Origin: Ignelater luminosus
Taxonomy: Eukaryota > Arthropoda > Insecta > Coleoptera > Elateridae
Assembly (NCBI GenBank): GCA_011009095.1
Contig: VTPC01008022.1
Location: forward strand, 91,686 to 155,685
DNA length: 64,000 nt
Direction: 5' to 3'
Made by a program: the position numbers and the translations under genes. Below are positions 1 to 12,305 of the stretch, one piece after another; within the stretch, counting starts at the first letter, position 1, and every line of letters begins with the position of its first letter. A model generated the notes under the pieces. It made no database searches and was not told where the DNA came from. It was given only the letters and a program-made list of their open reading frames with translations.

Positions 1-249
1 GATCACAATTGGCCACCGAGATCTTGTGATTTAACACCTTGCGACTTCTTTCTTTGGGGCCACGTGAAAGAGAAGGTCTACGCCAACAGCCCAGCGTCGA
101 TTCAAGACCTCAAAGATGGAATTCGTGAGGCTATCGAGGACATAGGGCAGCCACTTTGCGATTTGGTTATGGAAAATTTCATGAAAAGGATATTGTCCTG
201 TAAGCGTGGTCGTGGTGGTCATTTGCCTGATGTTATTTTCCACTATTAA
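1..249 (+). pseudogene. C-terminal fragment of a DDE_3 (Tc1/mariner-like) transposase
   Basis: The frame is open from the first base of the window to the stop at 247-249 (82 residues), so this is only the 3' end of a coding region that begins to the left. The fragment starts with a WPPRS-DLTP-CDFFLWG block. In this family that block carries the third acidic catalytic residue of the DDE site, here the Asp before FFLWG, and is followed by the usual VKxKVY segment and a helical tail. About 100 bases beyond the stop are AT-rich and probably the element's 3' untranslated and terminal sequence. The DUF4817 HTH relic at 11421 is the N-terminal module typical of the same general transposase type, but the two are separate insertions. 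The fragment cannot be functional as seen; whether the element is complete to the left is unknown. Confidence 0.8.
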
Positions 250-1144
250 CGGCATACCTTCCTCTTTATAATGAAATAAACATCCGATCATTTATATTAA
301 AAATGGCACTTTTCTTTGAATATCAAAATAACACCTCTTATTGGAAAACCCTTTATAAGAATTCAAAAGAAAACTGATTTAAATAACATAACCTCATTTT
401 ATAAAAAACAGTTTTATCACTGATCACATTGGAAACAACACTCATACTAAAAGTGCACTAAAACATTCTTAACAAATTTCAAGCACAATAACAAATCTAA
501 CCAGCAAAATTACTTCATAAAAATGAAAAAAGAAATATGCCTGTAACATAAAACGTTTAACACTGTTCTGACGACGTCACACGATAAAAATTTCAAAGTG
601 ACGGACGACCTGAACATAGTTAACATCCATAACAACCGTTACTAGGAAAGTTGTTTGGAACCAAATACGTCAAACTTATAACAACGCTACTGCTAATTTG
701 CGTGTTACGCATCTCTGAAATGACAACTGTATGATAGAACTTGGTGACAAGTGTTTGCTTTTAACACCTAACCTATCTTTTATGCTTTTCCTGGAAAATA
801 CCCTAACCACGTTGCCGTCTATATTTTTGATGTATTTTCAAATAAAATGCGAGCTTGAGGTATTTCATTCCTCATTTTTATTAGTCGCAAATGCAGCTAA
901 CCTGCACGTAGAGTGATAACGTCACATCAATGACTTCAAACACTATTATGCGTTCACAGGTTTTTTTGCAATTTAGTAGTTGAGCATTAGTTTCTCACTG
1001 TAAACTGATCTTAAATGTATGGTTAGGCTTTTTAAACGATTTTAGGTTAGGTTGCATGACAGAACACCTACAAACGCAATGTTGTCAATTTTATATAAAA
1101 TGGAATTAGCATATTTAGTAATTTTTGTTTTCAGGTTAGTAAGC

Positions 1145-1170
1145 TATTATTATTATTATTATTATTATTA
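1145..1170. repeat. (TTA)n microsatellite
   Basis: Uninterrupted trinucleotide repeat read directly in the sequence. Confidence 0.95.
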
Positions 1171-1661
1171 CATCTAATAACAGAAATATTATCAAACTGT
1201 TATTCGAATAATCTATTTGTAAGAAGACAGCTTAACTATCTAAATATTCCTATTTCAAATAGGCGATAGATTTGGTAATGAGGTTAAATTCTGTGCAGTG
1301 ACACTGATTAGTTTTGAGGTTACCCAAGCTGTACAACTAAATAGCAATTAAAATATCTATTATGTACAACCTAACAAAAAAAGAAATCCATGACCAACCC
1401 TTATGCAAAAAAACTGTGAACGCATAATATTATGCATAGTACCTAATCGTTGTTATAGATGAAGACTGTGCATCTTTAAATCGCTTGAATAATAACAATA
1501 AGAACCTTTTTAATTTATAATATGAAATTAATGTTTATAATAGAAAACGATGAATATTATAGAAACATTAACATTGCAAATAATTTAATATACGTGACCT
1601 AACCTATCTTTCGGTAACGAAAATTCTGCAGCATGGGATAACATCCATAGCATTCTTTATT

Positions 1662-1800
1662 AATACTGGGTGTCCATTTAATATGGTGACCCTTTTTTAG
1701 GTAATACAGTTATAGGTAGAAATGAACCAAATTAATTAACCTGGAATAATTAAAATGATGTCTGTCAAAGTTGAATTGAGGTTATGAAGAACACAAAACA
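1662..1800 (+). repeat. Dispersed repeat family, plus copy
   Basis: It begins with GGGTGTCCATTTAATATGG and continues through GGTAGAAATGAACCAAATTA and CTGTCAAAGTTGAATTGAGG. The reverse complement of 30640-30722 carries the same blocks in the same order (GGTAGAAATGAACTAAATTA, CTGTCAAAGTCGAGTTGAGG). The GGGTGTCC opening looks like the end of a DNA transposon. No coding capacity is visible. Confidence 0.55.
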
Positions 1801-4197
1801 CTGACAGCTGTAACGGTTCAATTTCCTATTGATAAGAATTTCAAATAATTAATTTAATATAATTTTAATATTCTTAAAGAATTTACTTTAAAATATTCTT
1901 TCGTATATTTTTATCTGTTTATACGATAGGCGTCTATTCATAGTTCTAAGATAGTATTTTTACTATTCTGTTCAAGTTAACTCAAGTTCTTTTTTTCTCT
2001 TCTTGTTATTCGGTGACCATTAAGTCACTACTGGGGCTTATCCAAAGGTATTGGTACTGCCCTTGCTACTGAAATCAGTAAATTATTATTTGCTGGTAAG
2101 CATTAAATTACAAAAAGATTTGCACTATTACCTGCACTTAGCTGGATCACTACACCTTGTTCTTTTTTATCTTTATCCCATCTTTTTCAACTCTTTCTCA
2201 CTCTTCTTTCCCTTTGGCTTTTTCTTATCTGCTCTTCTTCGCACACTCACTTATTCTCATTCTTCGTATCTACATTTTGATGATTTCTGAATGAGCAATC
2301 AACGAGATTTTTTTAGTTGGTACCCATCTCCTTCCTCTTCCCAAGTGTCAAGATGAACATATTTCAGGAAAACTGTTGATACCATTAGTACCGGATTCGT
2401 ATTAAGTCCCAAAGAAAAGGCACAGAATGATAATTTCTTCATCAACAAAAAATGTTATACTGCTACTACCTCAAACGTTTATAAATATTTATAGGTGAAT
2501 CACAAAAATGCGTAGGTAATTGTAATCTGTATTAATTGTGTTGGTACGCCCGAAGAAATAAGTAACCTTGATCATCTATAGTGTCAGTAATTTTGAAGGT
2601 TAGTCTACTATGATTGTCAATTTATGTTTTTAGTAGTAGGAGAAAAAACAAATGAAAACTGCGATTTAATTTTTATAACATTTTAGTAACATTTGTTTAT
2701 TGCCAACTTAATAAACAAAATTCTAATCGTTTACGCTTACTCGGTGTGAAGGTTTGTAAATAATAATAGGATGCTGTGATAGATAAGTTATTGTATAGTA
2801 TTGCAAGTTTCTTAACGTAAACAATGTTATTTTTATCGTTTTATGACAATTTATGTCAAAATCAAAGAATTCCCAAAAATTTAAAATGTGACTGAACAGA
2901 TTTGAAAATCAGTGAAATATCACTTGCGAGTTTATTTTGTAATATAAATCAAAGGCAAACTTACTTGCTATTTATTTAAATCTGAATTGCTGGTGTTGTG
3001 TGAATTCCAGTTATTTTGAATCTTAAAACAATTTTTTGGTATTAACCGCCATGTTTGCGTCAGCTCAATGCTTGAAATGCATGTGAAAACCTACCTTTCA
3101 CAGCATGCTATTTTTAGTTTAAGAAATATCGTTATTCATTATCATTAATGCTTATTTCCATTGCTGATTCGATGTTTAGGCCATCAGGCTATCAATTGTT
3201 TTTATTGTGTGACGTCATCAAAAGAGTAAAAATTTTAGGTTGTAGGCATAGTTTTTGCTTTCATTTTAATGAAATAATTTTGGTAGTTAAATTTGTTATT
3301 GGGCTTGAAATTTATTTAAGAAGGTCGTAGTGCATTTACTAGTATAATTACTTAAGTGTTTTTCCATGTGATCAGTGCTAAAACTGTTTTTTATAAATTG
3401 AGGTTATGTTACTCTACCAGGTTTCTTTTAGTTTTTTATAATATTAGAGTATAAATAGAATAATTCTATTAAAGTAATATGTAAAATAATAAAAAGAATT
3501 TTTGTAAGTTATAAATTCTTATTTTTCTCTTTATTTATTATTAAATGCTGCTCAAAAATTGTTGCATACCTCGGTGTTCCTTAAACCCAGTAGAGTTTAA
3601 GCTTGCATTTTTTCAGTTTTTATAAGTAACACCTAAGGAAAATGCTTGTAAAAAGAAGAGATTTTCAAAAAGATCATAATATTACTGAAATTCGCATTAA
3701 TCGTTTTGAAGAAAAGTTTACAATTAAAGATTATCAACTTGCAAGTCTGGATGGTATTCTATTTGTTATTTACTATCACTCTTGTATTTTACTCTATTAT
3801 TAAGATAATTATTGGAAAGGCAGTAAATTAATAGTGACAGGAACCAAAATTATCTTGAAAAAAACATTTAACCTTTGCCCGGTTTAGATCAACTCTTTTG
3901 AATCTTTATTTGACTCTAGTCTAAATAAATAAATAAAAATGATGAAATCTTAGACATTTCTAAATTTTTTTGTATTATTTAAAAAAATCTTTCTCACTCG
4001 TAGACAGTAAAATTCTATAATTCCGTAACGATAGTCTGCACGAGCCTGGTATTTTAGGTCTTGGACAGCAGAAAAGGCGATAGTGTGCCATAGCCGATCA
4101 AAAAGTAAAGACTACAATGCATTACGGAAACAAATTTTGTTCAAATCAAAAGGTAGAATAAAAATTGGAAACATTCACGTCAATTTTTTTCTTATAG

Positions 4198-4373
4198 AGG
4201 CTGAAGAATCACCGGCTGATCTTAACGCCCCAATAGTATTCAAGGCACCTACAAGTCAGAAATCTTCGAAAAGGCCAACATCATCTCAAGGATCAGAAAA
4301 GAAGAAATCATCGAAGAAACTCAAGAGTAAGGCACTGTTGTCTTTCGACGAAGAGGAAGACGACGACAACTAG
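4198..4373 (+). CDS. Last coding exon of a KIAA1143-like protein (DUF4604)
   Basis: A pyrimidine-rich acceptor (TTTTCTTATAG) precedes 4198 and the frame stays open to the TAG at 4371-4373, giving about 58 residues. The exon enters in phase 1. It encodes an acidic start (AEESPADLN), a PIVFKAP segment, a long Ser/Lys-rich linker and the ending KALLSFDEEEDDDN. The order PADL...I-hydrophobic-F-KAP, Lys/Ser-rich linker and terminal LLSFDEEE matches the C-terminus of animal KIAA1143 homologues. These are small hydrophilic proteins of uncertain function that carry DUF4604. The N-terminal part is not visible in the window and probably lies left of position 1 or in small exons I could not identify. 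A longer open frame from 4083 runs through the acceptor into intron sequence and is not the true start. Confidence 0.75.
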
Positions 4374-5166
4374 TGAGTTTCTTTAATTTACTTTAACGAA
4401 TTCAATTACATATTTTTGCTGCTGTTACGTGGAGAGGGGGGAGCTTAGCGTGTGATCAAAAATTCAAAAATCTTTCTAATCGACTAATCTAGAAAAGAAA
4501 ATGCGCATTTTTTTCATTGTAAGTGTAAACGTGCAATTGAACATATCTATAAAAGCCATTTAAGTTATACGTTGTTGTCAATATATTTCTCAAAAGCCTA
4601 AAAAAATTAACTTTGGAGAAATTGGCGTATGCCTACTAACAAAAGAAACGGAAGTGGCATGAAATGCATTATTAACACTAAATGTCGAGATATAAATGTA
4701 TTCGTACTTATTTAGTGCTTGTTCCGTTATGACCCTCAAAAAAAGATTTATATTTGTGTAATAAAAATTTTTGACAGTTAATATTCCATTGCATAAACGA
4801 TCTCGTGGGATATTCACTGTCCAAAATTCCCATTACACAAATATGTATTATAAATATTGAGAAACTCGAGGACTCGATCTATTCATTTGTTTGTAAAGTT
4901 GTCTTAAAAAGTTTCTTATCAAGAGGCAATTGAGTGCCGGTGCTCCATCTAGTTCCTTTTTTAAGAGACTTATTAACTAAAATCCAAACACATGATAGTT
5001 TGTCAGCGCTCCTGCAAAATCCAGCTTGCTAAGGACTTTGCGCAAAATAGCGGTACGTTCAGCACAGATTGATGAATTCATTGAACGCACCTAATGAAAC
5101 GGCAGTAAAATAAACACAATTAGACTCGGGTTTAAAATAAAACTGTACTGCGGTACATCACATGTA
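4374..5166. other. Untranslated or intergenic, nothing recognised
   Basis: AT-rich sequence after the KIAA1143-like stop; it presumably contains the 3' UTR of that gene. No coding exon or repeat family was recognised here. Confidence 0.4.
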
Positions 5167-5352
5167 CTATTGGTCTCAAAATGAACTGGGACACTTTAAT
5201 TTTTCCATTGTAATATCTACATTTAATTTCGACTAAAATATCTTTACCCATGGATTATTTGATCGATCAAGTCACATTTACACTAGGAAAAATACCTACA
5301 TTTTCGAATCATTGTAGTTGGCCAGTGTCCTGTTTCATTTTGAAACCAATAG
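5167..5352 (-). mobile_element. TA-flanked MITE, copy 1 (inverted relative to copies 2 and 3)
   Basis: A 186-bp non-coding unit with near-perfect terminal inverted repeats beginning CTATTGGTTTCAAAATGAAC. It is flanked on both sides by TA (5165-5166 and 5353-5354), as expected for a Tc1/mariner-mobilised MITE. The interior is the reverse complement of the copy at 62636. It has no coding capacity. Confidence 0.85.
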
Positions 5353-5599
5353 TAAGTTAGATAATGAAAAATGTCTGTCTTAGAAGGCGTTCATTCTGTT
5401 ATTGTATTTAAAATTAGCGTTTTGGTTACTAGTAAGAAAATGGGCTTGTTTCTACTTTCTAAGTACTACTGTTATGATATTGAAGAACTCGAAACGATAC
5501 GAGTTTTCAAGTATGTATTCTTGTTATCGTCAATTGGCGATTTGTACAAAGTGGGCGACATCTATTGGAAATTAAAAAGACTAGGTATAATACCGAAGA

Positions 5600-5700
5600 A
5601 CATTGTTGCAACAACAGTGAATCACGTCGTCAGAAACAATAAAAAAATTATAAAGTCATCAGATCTGGAGATTTATTGTTAACTTTGGCAACGCTGCTTA
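5600..5700 (+). repeat. Short dispersed repeat (TCAGATCTGGAGATTTA type), copy 1
   Basis: Shares an order of short blocks with 29060-29165 and 31858-31930: an ACAACAGTGAA block, ATTATAAA, TCAGATNTGGAGATTTA and a GGCAACGCTGC/GGCAACATTGG end. It lies immediately left of the TIR-like arm at 5730. No function is apparent. Confidence 0.5.
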
Positions 5701-5729
5701 AACTATTGTTCACTATTAAATCACAATGC

Positions 5730-5925
5730 CAGTTGATGTGAAATAATGTACCGACACCAAACAAAAATCGATCGCGAATTGAGCTCGATGACGATTTTCT
5801 TTTCGCTAGAGTTGTTCAACGTAAAATTTGGCAAGTTTAAACGTCAGTTTATAAGTTTGAGATTATTAGAATTTGAATTTTAGAGAAAAGGTAGTTATCT
5901 TTTTTGTTTTTGAATAAATCTAGTT
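5730..5925 (+). repeat. Solo arm of a long-TIR element
   Basis: This arm contains CCAGTTGATGTGAAATAATG, GTACCGACACCAAACAAAA and TTTATAAGTTTGAGATTATT. It is homologous to both arms of the 1-kb element at 30771-31771. Only one arm is seen here, so this is a truncated or solo copy. Confidence 0.65.
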
Positions 5926-6655
5926 AACTCAACCTCGGAATTTGTATCTTCGGTTGGCCGTGGAGAGAATTGACAGATTTTGACACTGGGAAAGTTCCGT
6001 ATAATGGAATAGTGAAATTCTTGTCATTTAAGATTAGCAAACTCTCGCACAGTGATGAGCATCAGCATAGACGCCTTATCATAATCAGAAGTGATATAAA
6101 TAAGGGTCTTACTTTGAAAATTCAAAAGGGTTCAAAAACTCACTTCAATTTTCTACACCTAATGACTCGCCCAGTATATGGGTTTTTTTAGTATTCATTT
6201 CGGCGCCCAAACAACTGCGTTCTGGAGTTCTTTAGATAATTAGTTAAAATTCGGCTACAAATAGAAGAACAGTGGCGTATGTTACTCAATGATCCATCCA
6301 AGCTTAAGTCTTCACTTGAGCATTTTTTTGTTTTGCGACTTCAGATTTCAAATATTGCGTTGAATTCAATTTTTGCTACAAAACAAGACCATTTTATAAT
6401 TTTGATGTTCTGCTGCGTTCAGGTGATAAGAAGTACTTTTTATTTTTTCTAATTCCTAATTTATTTGAAATCTATCTGTACTCTATTTAGAATACGATTG
6501 TTATCATCTTATCATCCATGGCCTCCTACCTACGAGGCCCATGAAACAGCTCTGGTTCTTAAAAATATAATACGCTGTATATTTTTAAATGTTCGAGCTA
6601 GAACTACATCTAGAATCTAATTTTGGTTTTCTGTCGTAACTAGGGTTTCATGCGC
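5926..6655. other. Nothing recognised
   Basis: AT-rich sequence without a convincing exon, repeat family or RNA gene that I can identify. Confidence 0.4.
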
Positions 6656-6659
6656 GCGT

Positions 6660-7800
6660 GGTAAAATTTAACCTTGACATCCCTTTTATCTAAATAAAAA
6701 GGTAAATGGAGGGCGAACCCCGACTTTGAGCCACTGTAGATGACCCATTGGATGCCACATTACGACCAATGATCGGATCTTAAATCTGTCGAGAAGGTTA
6801 AAGGTGACCACTGGAGCTGGCCCGTTCAATACTTCATTTCAACCCATGATAATAACTAGCCTATTAAGAAGCCAACAAAACACGCCCTTTGGATGCCACA
6901 TCATGATCAACGATTGTATCTTACATGTTTCGAGAAGGTTAATAGTGGCCATCGGAGGTGGCCCGTTGAGTGGCTCGTTCCGACAAAATTTAACCTTAAC
7001 ACCCGTGAAGATAAATGGAGGGCGAAGACCGAATTTGGACCTCTGTAGGTGGCCCATTGGATGCTACATCCCGACCAACGATCATATTTGACATCTGCTA
7101 AGAAGGCTAATTGTGGCCACCGGAGGTGGCCCGTTGAGTGATTCAGACAAAATTTAACCTTGATACCCGTTTTGTTTTAATACGAAGGTAAATGGAGGGC
7201 GAAACCCGAAACTGGATGCCACATCCTGACCAATTATCGTATCTTAAATCTGTCGAGAAGGTTAATTTTGGCCACCGTAAGTGGCCCTTTGAATGTCCCA
7301 TTCCGATCCCTGATTGTATCTAGCTCTATTAAGAAGCACCGGGGGTCGCACATTGAGTGCCACTTGTTTTGTTAAGAAGGTTAATGGTGATCCCGTTGCG
7401 TGACCCATTCCGACTTATGATCATATTTTTAGCTCTATCGACAAGGTTAATGTAGGACGAAGGTCGACCTTGTGCATTGGAGGTGCCCAGAAGGTTAATA
7501 GTTAACTTGAATCACCTATTTCCTCAGTTCTGTTAAGAAGATTAAAGGTGATCCATTGAAGGTAGCGTGATGGGTGGCCTATTTCAATCTGTGATTATCT
7601 CTTTAGGTCAATTAAGAAAGTTGATGATGGTCCACCGGAGGTAGCCCATTCCAATATACGATCGTATCTTTAGCTCTATTAAGAAAGTTAATGGATGGCA
7701 AAGCACGACCTTGGTTTACCGGAAGTGTCCCACGGGACGTCATGCCCCGACCCAAGATCGTATCTTTAGATCTTTGTTTCGTCGGCGACATTACAACTTG
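6660..7800. repeat. Degenerate minisatellite, GC-richer than surroundings
   Basis: Recurrent blocks such as GAGAAGGTTAATNGTGGCC, GGTAAATGGAGGGCGAA, GGTGGCCCNTTGNATGCCAC and CCGACCAANGATCGTATCTT reappear at intervals of roughly 60-160 bp. Individual units are diverged and truncated. The unit core (AAGGTTAATGGAGGGCGAAG) reappears in the block at 45230-46290. Short frames here in both directions are by-products of the repetition. Confidence 0.75.
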
Positions 7801-8033
7801 TGAACATATCAAGTACTAAGGGTTAGTGTTTTGCAGACGAGTAGTGTTTACACATCATTTTAATGCAATATTGGAATGTCATTTGCACAATGTCATTTAA
7901 GTGATTTATGATTTTTTTACACACGAGATTTAATGGTTTATCGTTTTAATAGTAGTTTTATTATAATTTTAGAAACTTCCGGATGTTTTAATTTTAAATT
8001 TCCTGCTTCGAATAGTTTTGTCGTAGGTATGTA

Positions 8034-8209
8034 CTATTTGTTTCAAAATGAACTAGGACACTGGCCAACTAGTATGATTCGAAAATGTAAGTATTTTTCC
8101 TAGTGTAAATGTGACTTGGTCGGTCAAATAATCCATGGGTAAAGATATATCTCAGTCGAAATTAAATGTAGATATTACAATAGGAAAATTAAAGTGTTCT
8201 AGTTCATAA
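8034..8209 (+). mobile_element. TA-flanked MITE, copy 2 (right end truncated)
   Basis: Colinear with the complete copy at 62636-62823. It starts with CTATTTGTTTCAAAATGAAC after a TA and shares the inner block GGACACTGGCCAACTA. The right terminal repeat stops after AGTTCAT, so the last 17 or so bases are missing or mutated. Confidence 0.75.
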
Positions 8210-10770
8210 AATTGCAACTGTGAACTCTACAAAAAAGACAATTTAGATTATTTGTAAAAGTAAAAAATTTATATTAGTTAATAAACATTTTCTTTAAGAT
8301 TTCCCATTAATAGATTTTATCTTGATACCGCCGACGTCGATTCTGACAAATGTTAACCTCAAAATAACACCAGTCAAATAATATGTATAACTTACAAAAA
8401 TAAAAACTAACAAATGAAAAGTAGCAGTTACACAACTCATGAGTATCTAGATTTTGATTTCAGGTTTTAAAGCGTTTGAACAGAGTATATCTTTCATGTT
8501 TTACAGAAATGCAAGATGTACCGAGTTTGAATTTCCCGCGTTAATATTTAAGTGATTTTTGCAGCTTGAAGTTGGCTGTGTTGCTAGTTGTCACCTAGCC
8601 AGCCAATAATGTATGTGTTGTCATGACAATATCAAAAAGGCTAAGTCAAGAATACAGTGCTACCGACTTTTAAAATACTTCTGTTAAGCGGAAATTTTTT
8701 CAAACTGCCATCAATCATTTTGGATCACTTGATACCCCCAAATAAGAGAGTATCTTGTACTTTTCTGTAATTATACAATAACTGAATTATAAAGTTTGAA
8801 ACTTGAGCCTCCTTCAAGGAGGCGCACATTGCGGTCGCTTTCAGTCATTCAACTTACAAACTAACTAGAAAAAGCTTTAAATTTTATTAATATGATTTTT
8901 TTTCTGCTAGAAACTTCTACATTGGTTTTTGTGTTTTTTTTATTCAGGTTCCGGTCCCAGTATCAGAAATTCAGATGTATGTGAAGTTTAGATTTATACC
9001 GACAAATGAGAGAGAGAAAATTTCTAAGGTTTCTAGTCATATCAAGAAACTTTTGAATATTACTGCCTGTCCAGATTGAATTGATGAAAAAAATTTTAAA
9101 AAAAATTAGTAAAAAGAAGAAGGATTGTTCACATAACGTAAACTACTTGTATTGACACCATTATGATTGGTTAAATAAAAACTTCTTCATTCTTGAAGTC
9201 TAAAGTCCAGTACTTGAAATGCTACTTCTAGCATTTGTAACACAAATAGCTGTTTAAAAGTGTAGTCATATAAACACGTAGATAAAAATGATTGCTAAAC
9301 TTTCGTTCTGAACAGCACCGACATTCAAATCGTGATATCATGGCAACTTTCAACTTTTAGAATTTTTCTCATACGACAAAAAATAATCTACATCGAGGAA
9401 CCTTTCAAATTCTTTCCATTTGAACGCTTTTAGGATCAAAAAATATCTTTGCATTAGAGCGCCTTCGGCATATTCCAGGATTTAAAGTAATTACATTATT
9501 GGTATGACAATAAAAATATTTTTAATTTATAATGAATGTCGTTTAAAGCGAAACACCCTGTATATGTATACGAGTTGTAACCTCTTGTTCTTATTGGCTT
9601 TGCAGGCTTTATTTTGTGTGATATTACATTCTGTTCATTTCTGACTAAATTGTTTTATTTATACAAACCCTCAAACTTTTTTTTTGCATTTTCTGACCGA
9701 CGCTGTACAGAGTATATAGTAAGTATAAAAGTCGCCACCAGAGGTCGTATTCGATTTTCAGTTTTTCCTATTGATAAAAGTAATAATAAGACAATTCTTA
9801 TAATCTAGTTATAGAAATTCACTGCACTATGACCACTAAACAGTGCGGGACCAATATTGTTAGTCCTCTAGCTCCTTTACTATTACCTATAGAAAGATTT
9901 TTTGTTGACATCTTTTCTATGTTTTGATGCGTTCTTCTTGGTGTTAAAGTTTCTTGCAGACTTGCAGCACGCTAATAGTTTGCCCGCGTGCGTGCGAAGT
10001 TTTTCAGTGTGTCCCCAAATATAAAAGAAATCAACGTGACGATTTTCATTTCCGTAAGAACAGCCCAATTTAATGGCTCAACCCTCCCAAATCATGATCA
10101 TGGAGTTTTGCCCTTCACCAAGGCACTTAACGTGAGACACCACAGGGCTACATCCACGCCATGCGCTACAATCAATACACTGGAATGCTCAATACATACT
10201 GGATTTAGCACTAAAATGTCTGATTACACTGTGTAAAGCAGTTTTAATATCAAGTAACTAGTCTGGAGATTTACTTATTAGTTTAGTGAATTGATTTGGA
10301 CTTAACATTACTAAACTTCGTTCACTTCAGCAAGCAGCTGTCAAGTTGACAGTTGGTTGGTATTACACGCGTCAATTCTTATTAGGAAATTTCATTTTTG
10401 TTGTTGAGATGAATTAATAATTTAACTGCCGTGTTATTTAAAATTATGAGTAGTTTTATAAGCTTTTAATTTCACTATCTATTTAAAAATTTTATTTTGT
10501 TAAAACGTCATATTTATTTACTCTTAAAATCATAAAGAATGCCCACCTTTCTGAAATTAGTTGTTGCTATTCTTTTTCCGTGGGGCAGGGGCATTTTTGT
10601 ACGTCCAAATGGACACCTAGTATTTATGAAATGAACAAGACAAAAATATATTAGTAGCCTGAACTAAAAGAACTATACTTTTTGGAATAAAAGAAAATAA
10701 CTAATCTGAAGAAAAATTCAACAAAAATGTAAGCTCCATATAACACCGGCAAAGTTAGTGCATGGACGTA
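8210..10770. other. Mostly unrecognised intergenic DNA
   Basis: No repeat family was recognised apart from a lone ACACCCTGTATA end near 9550. One possible terminal exon lies at 8948-9079: a T-rich acceptor is followed by 43 open codons, a stop, and an AATAAA about 90 bases further on. I do not recognise its peptide and treat it only as a candidate. Confidence 0.35.
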
Positions 10771-10778
10771 CGTTGGAT

Positions 10779-12074
10779 ATAGGGTGTCCCTAAATTTCAT
10801 TAAAAGCTTCAGGTAGACGTCTTCCTTTATGAGGCCTGAACTCAAATCTGCAACCAGAATCTTCCCTAGTCGCTTAGTTTTCTTGTACGACGATGAAGAA
10901 GTTAACACATTTAACATTAAATTACAAGACATCGCGCAATTAAATCTAACGGAACATTTATCCATTCAATAGGTGAACTTATTAGAAGAAAAAATTACCA
11001 CCATGAATGCATTAACTATTAACGTTTACTTTGTAGAGAGGGTGTTAAAAATAAGAGATTTAGTAAAAACAGATGTGGCAACCAGGCAAACACTGTTTAC
11101 TTGGATGAATCTAAACAATTGTTTACATCATAATTCATCTGTTACATTTTGACATTTGTGGTTAGCTGGCGTTAGACATACATTTTGTAATTTAAGTTAT
11201 TCTTGCACATTTGCTGTTTGGTGTTGAGTTTTTCCTTAATTATTTTCTATTCCGTTTCCGTTGTTTGTGTTATTGTTCTTTGTTGACTTTTTGTTTCTGT
11301 TAAAATTTTTATTCCGTTCTGTTTCTGTTTACTGACTTGCAGTTCCCGTTTTTTTCTGGTATGTATTAATTCTAGTTTTTGTATTTCAGTTTTATAGTTT
11401 AGTTTTTCTTTAGTTTTGTAATGAAGTATGCAATACATGAGTATACCGACATGATTCTGTTTCTTGGGCAATGTAATGGAAATTACAAGGAAGCTGCCAG
11501 ACTTTATGCAGAACGTTTTGCAAATAGACGCCATCCAAGTCACAGCGTTATTCGAAATGCACACCAAAGGCTTAGAGAATCTGGAAATATTATGCCAATT
11601 CATAATTTAAATGAAGGTAGGCCGCGAGCAGGCAGAAATGCCGATTTAGAAGTTTGAAGCACGTGCCATTATTTAAGTTAAAATACATTTTATCGTTACA
11701 AAACGTACAGGTACCACTGATATTCAGATTTCAACTGCAAATAAATAATTAATTTTTAAAAATATAGTTTTTTTCATAAATGTGATTTTTTATATGAGTT
11801 TACTTTAGATTGCTTTAGATTTAAATTATTTCAATAGCTAGCCTGATTTAATTTTTTTATTGCGATCAGATGTTTGATTCGTCGCCACCTTTAGCTGTAA
11901 AGGTTAAGCCGCTTTCAGGGACTAAGCAGCGTTGCCAAGCTTATGTTTCTTCTTTTGGCTCGTGTGAAGAAACTAACTGCGTTAGAGAGTTCGCGTTTGA
12001 AGTTTTCTCATCACAATTGATTAAGGAAGGCGGCTACCTGAAGCTTTTAATGCAATTTAGGGACACCCTCTATA
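10779..12074. mobile_element. Short DNA transposon with GGGTGTCC inverted ends
   Basis: The left end (10779 onward, ATAGGGTGTCCCTAAATTTC) and the reverse complement of the right end (ending near 12074) match for about 60 bases, including a shared AAAAGCTTCAGGTAG block, and then diverge. Together they bound about 1.3 kb. Inside is an HTH coding relic at 11421-11657. No DDE domain is visible, so this is an internally deleted, non-autonomous copy. The target duplication is probably TA or TAT but is not certain. Confidence 0.65.
11421..11657 (+). pseudogene. DUF4817 N-terminal HTH domain of a mariner-like transposase
   Basis: The open frame encodes 78 residues. It has the DUF4817 pattern common in insect genomes: EYTDMI, a GNYKEAARLYAERF helix, NRRHPSH, HQRLRESG and GRPRAGRN. 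This is the DNA-binding N-terminal module of a class of Tc1/mariner-like transposases. The frame ends before any catalytic domain, and none follows before the element's right end. It is therefore a fragment, unless the HTH has been retained alone, which the sequence cannot show. Confidence 0.8.
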
Positions 12075-12305
12075 TTGGTCGTCCATTCGTCCATCAAAGC
12101 AACATTAGCATTAATCTTATTGACTTTAGTCCATACTTCATCCGAATATTTTTGAATTTAAGATGTACATTCAATGGACGTCCATCAGACAACCGTTAGC
12201 GGACGTCCATTGTACATCCAATTTTGGTTCATACTTTGTATAAGTACAAACTTCGTACATAGGACGTACAAATAACATCTAGAAATATTACACAAAGTCC
12301 AGATT

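Larger units (their letters stand above)
250..4190. other. Non-coding stretch before the KIAA1143-like exon
   Basis: No convincing protein-coding exon is visible. The stretch is AT-rich, with a (TTA)n microsatellite near 1145-1170, one copy of a dispersed repeat at about 1662-1800 and a pyrimidine-rich run at 2150-2290. A short open segment begins at ATG 3641 and meets a possible splice donor near 3755. It encodes a hydrophilic peptide of about 38 residues that I do not recognise. Much of this stretch could be intron of the gene whose last exon is at 4198. Confidence 0.4.

Noticed and set aside
2051..2290. Possible membrane protein of 79 codons
   Set aside because: A pyrimidine-rich tract gives a hydrophobic translation by composition alone.
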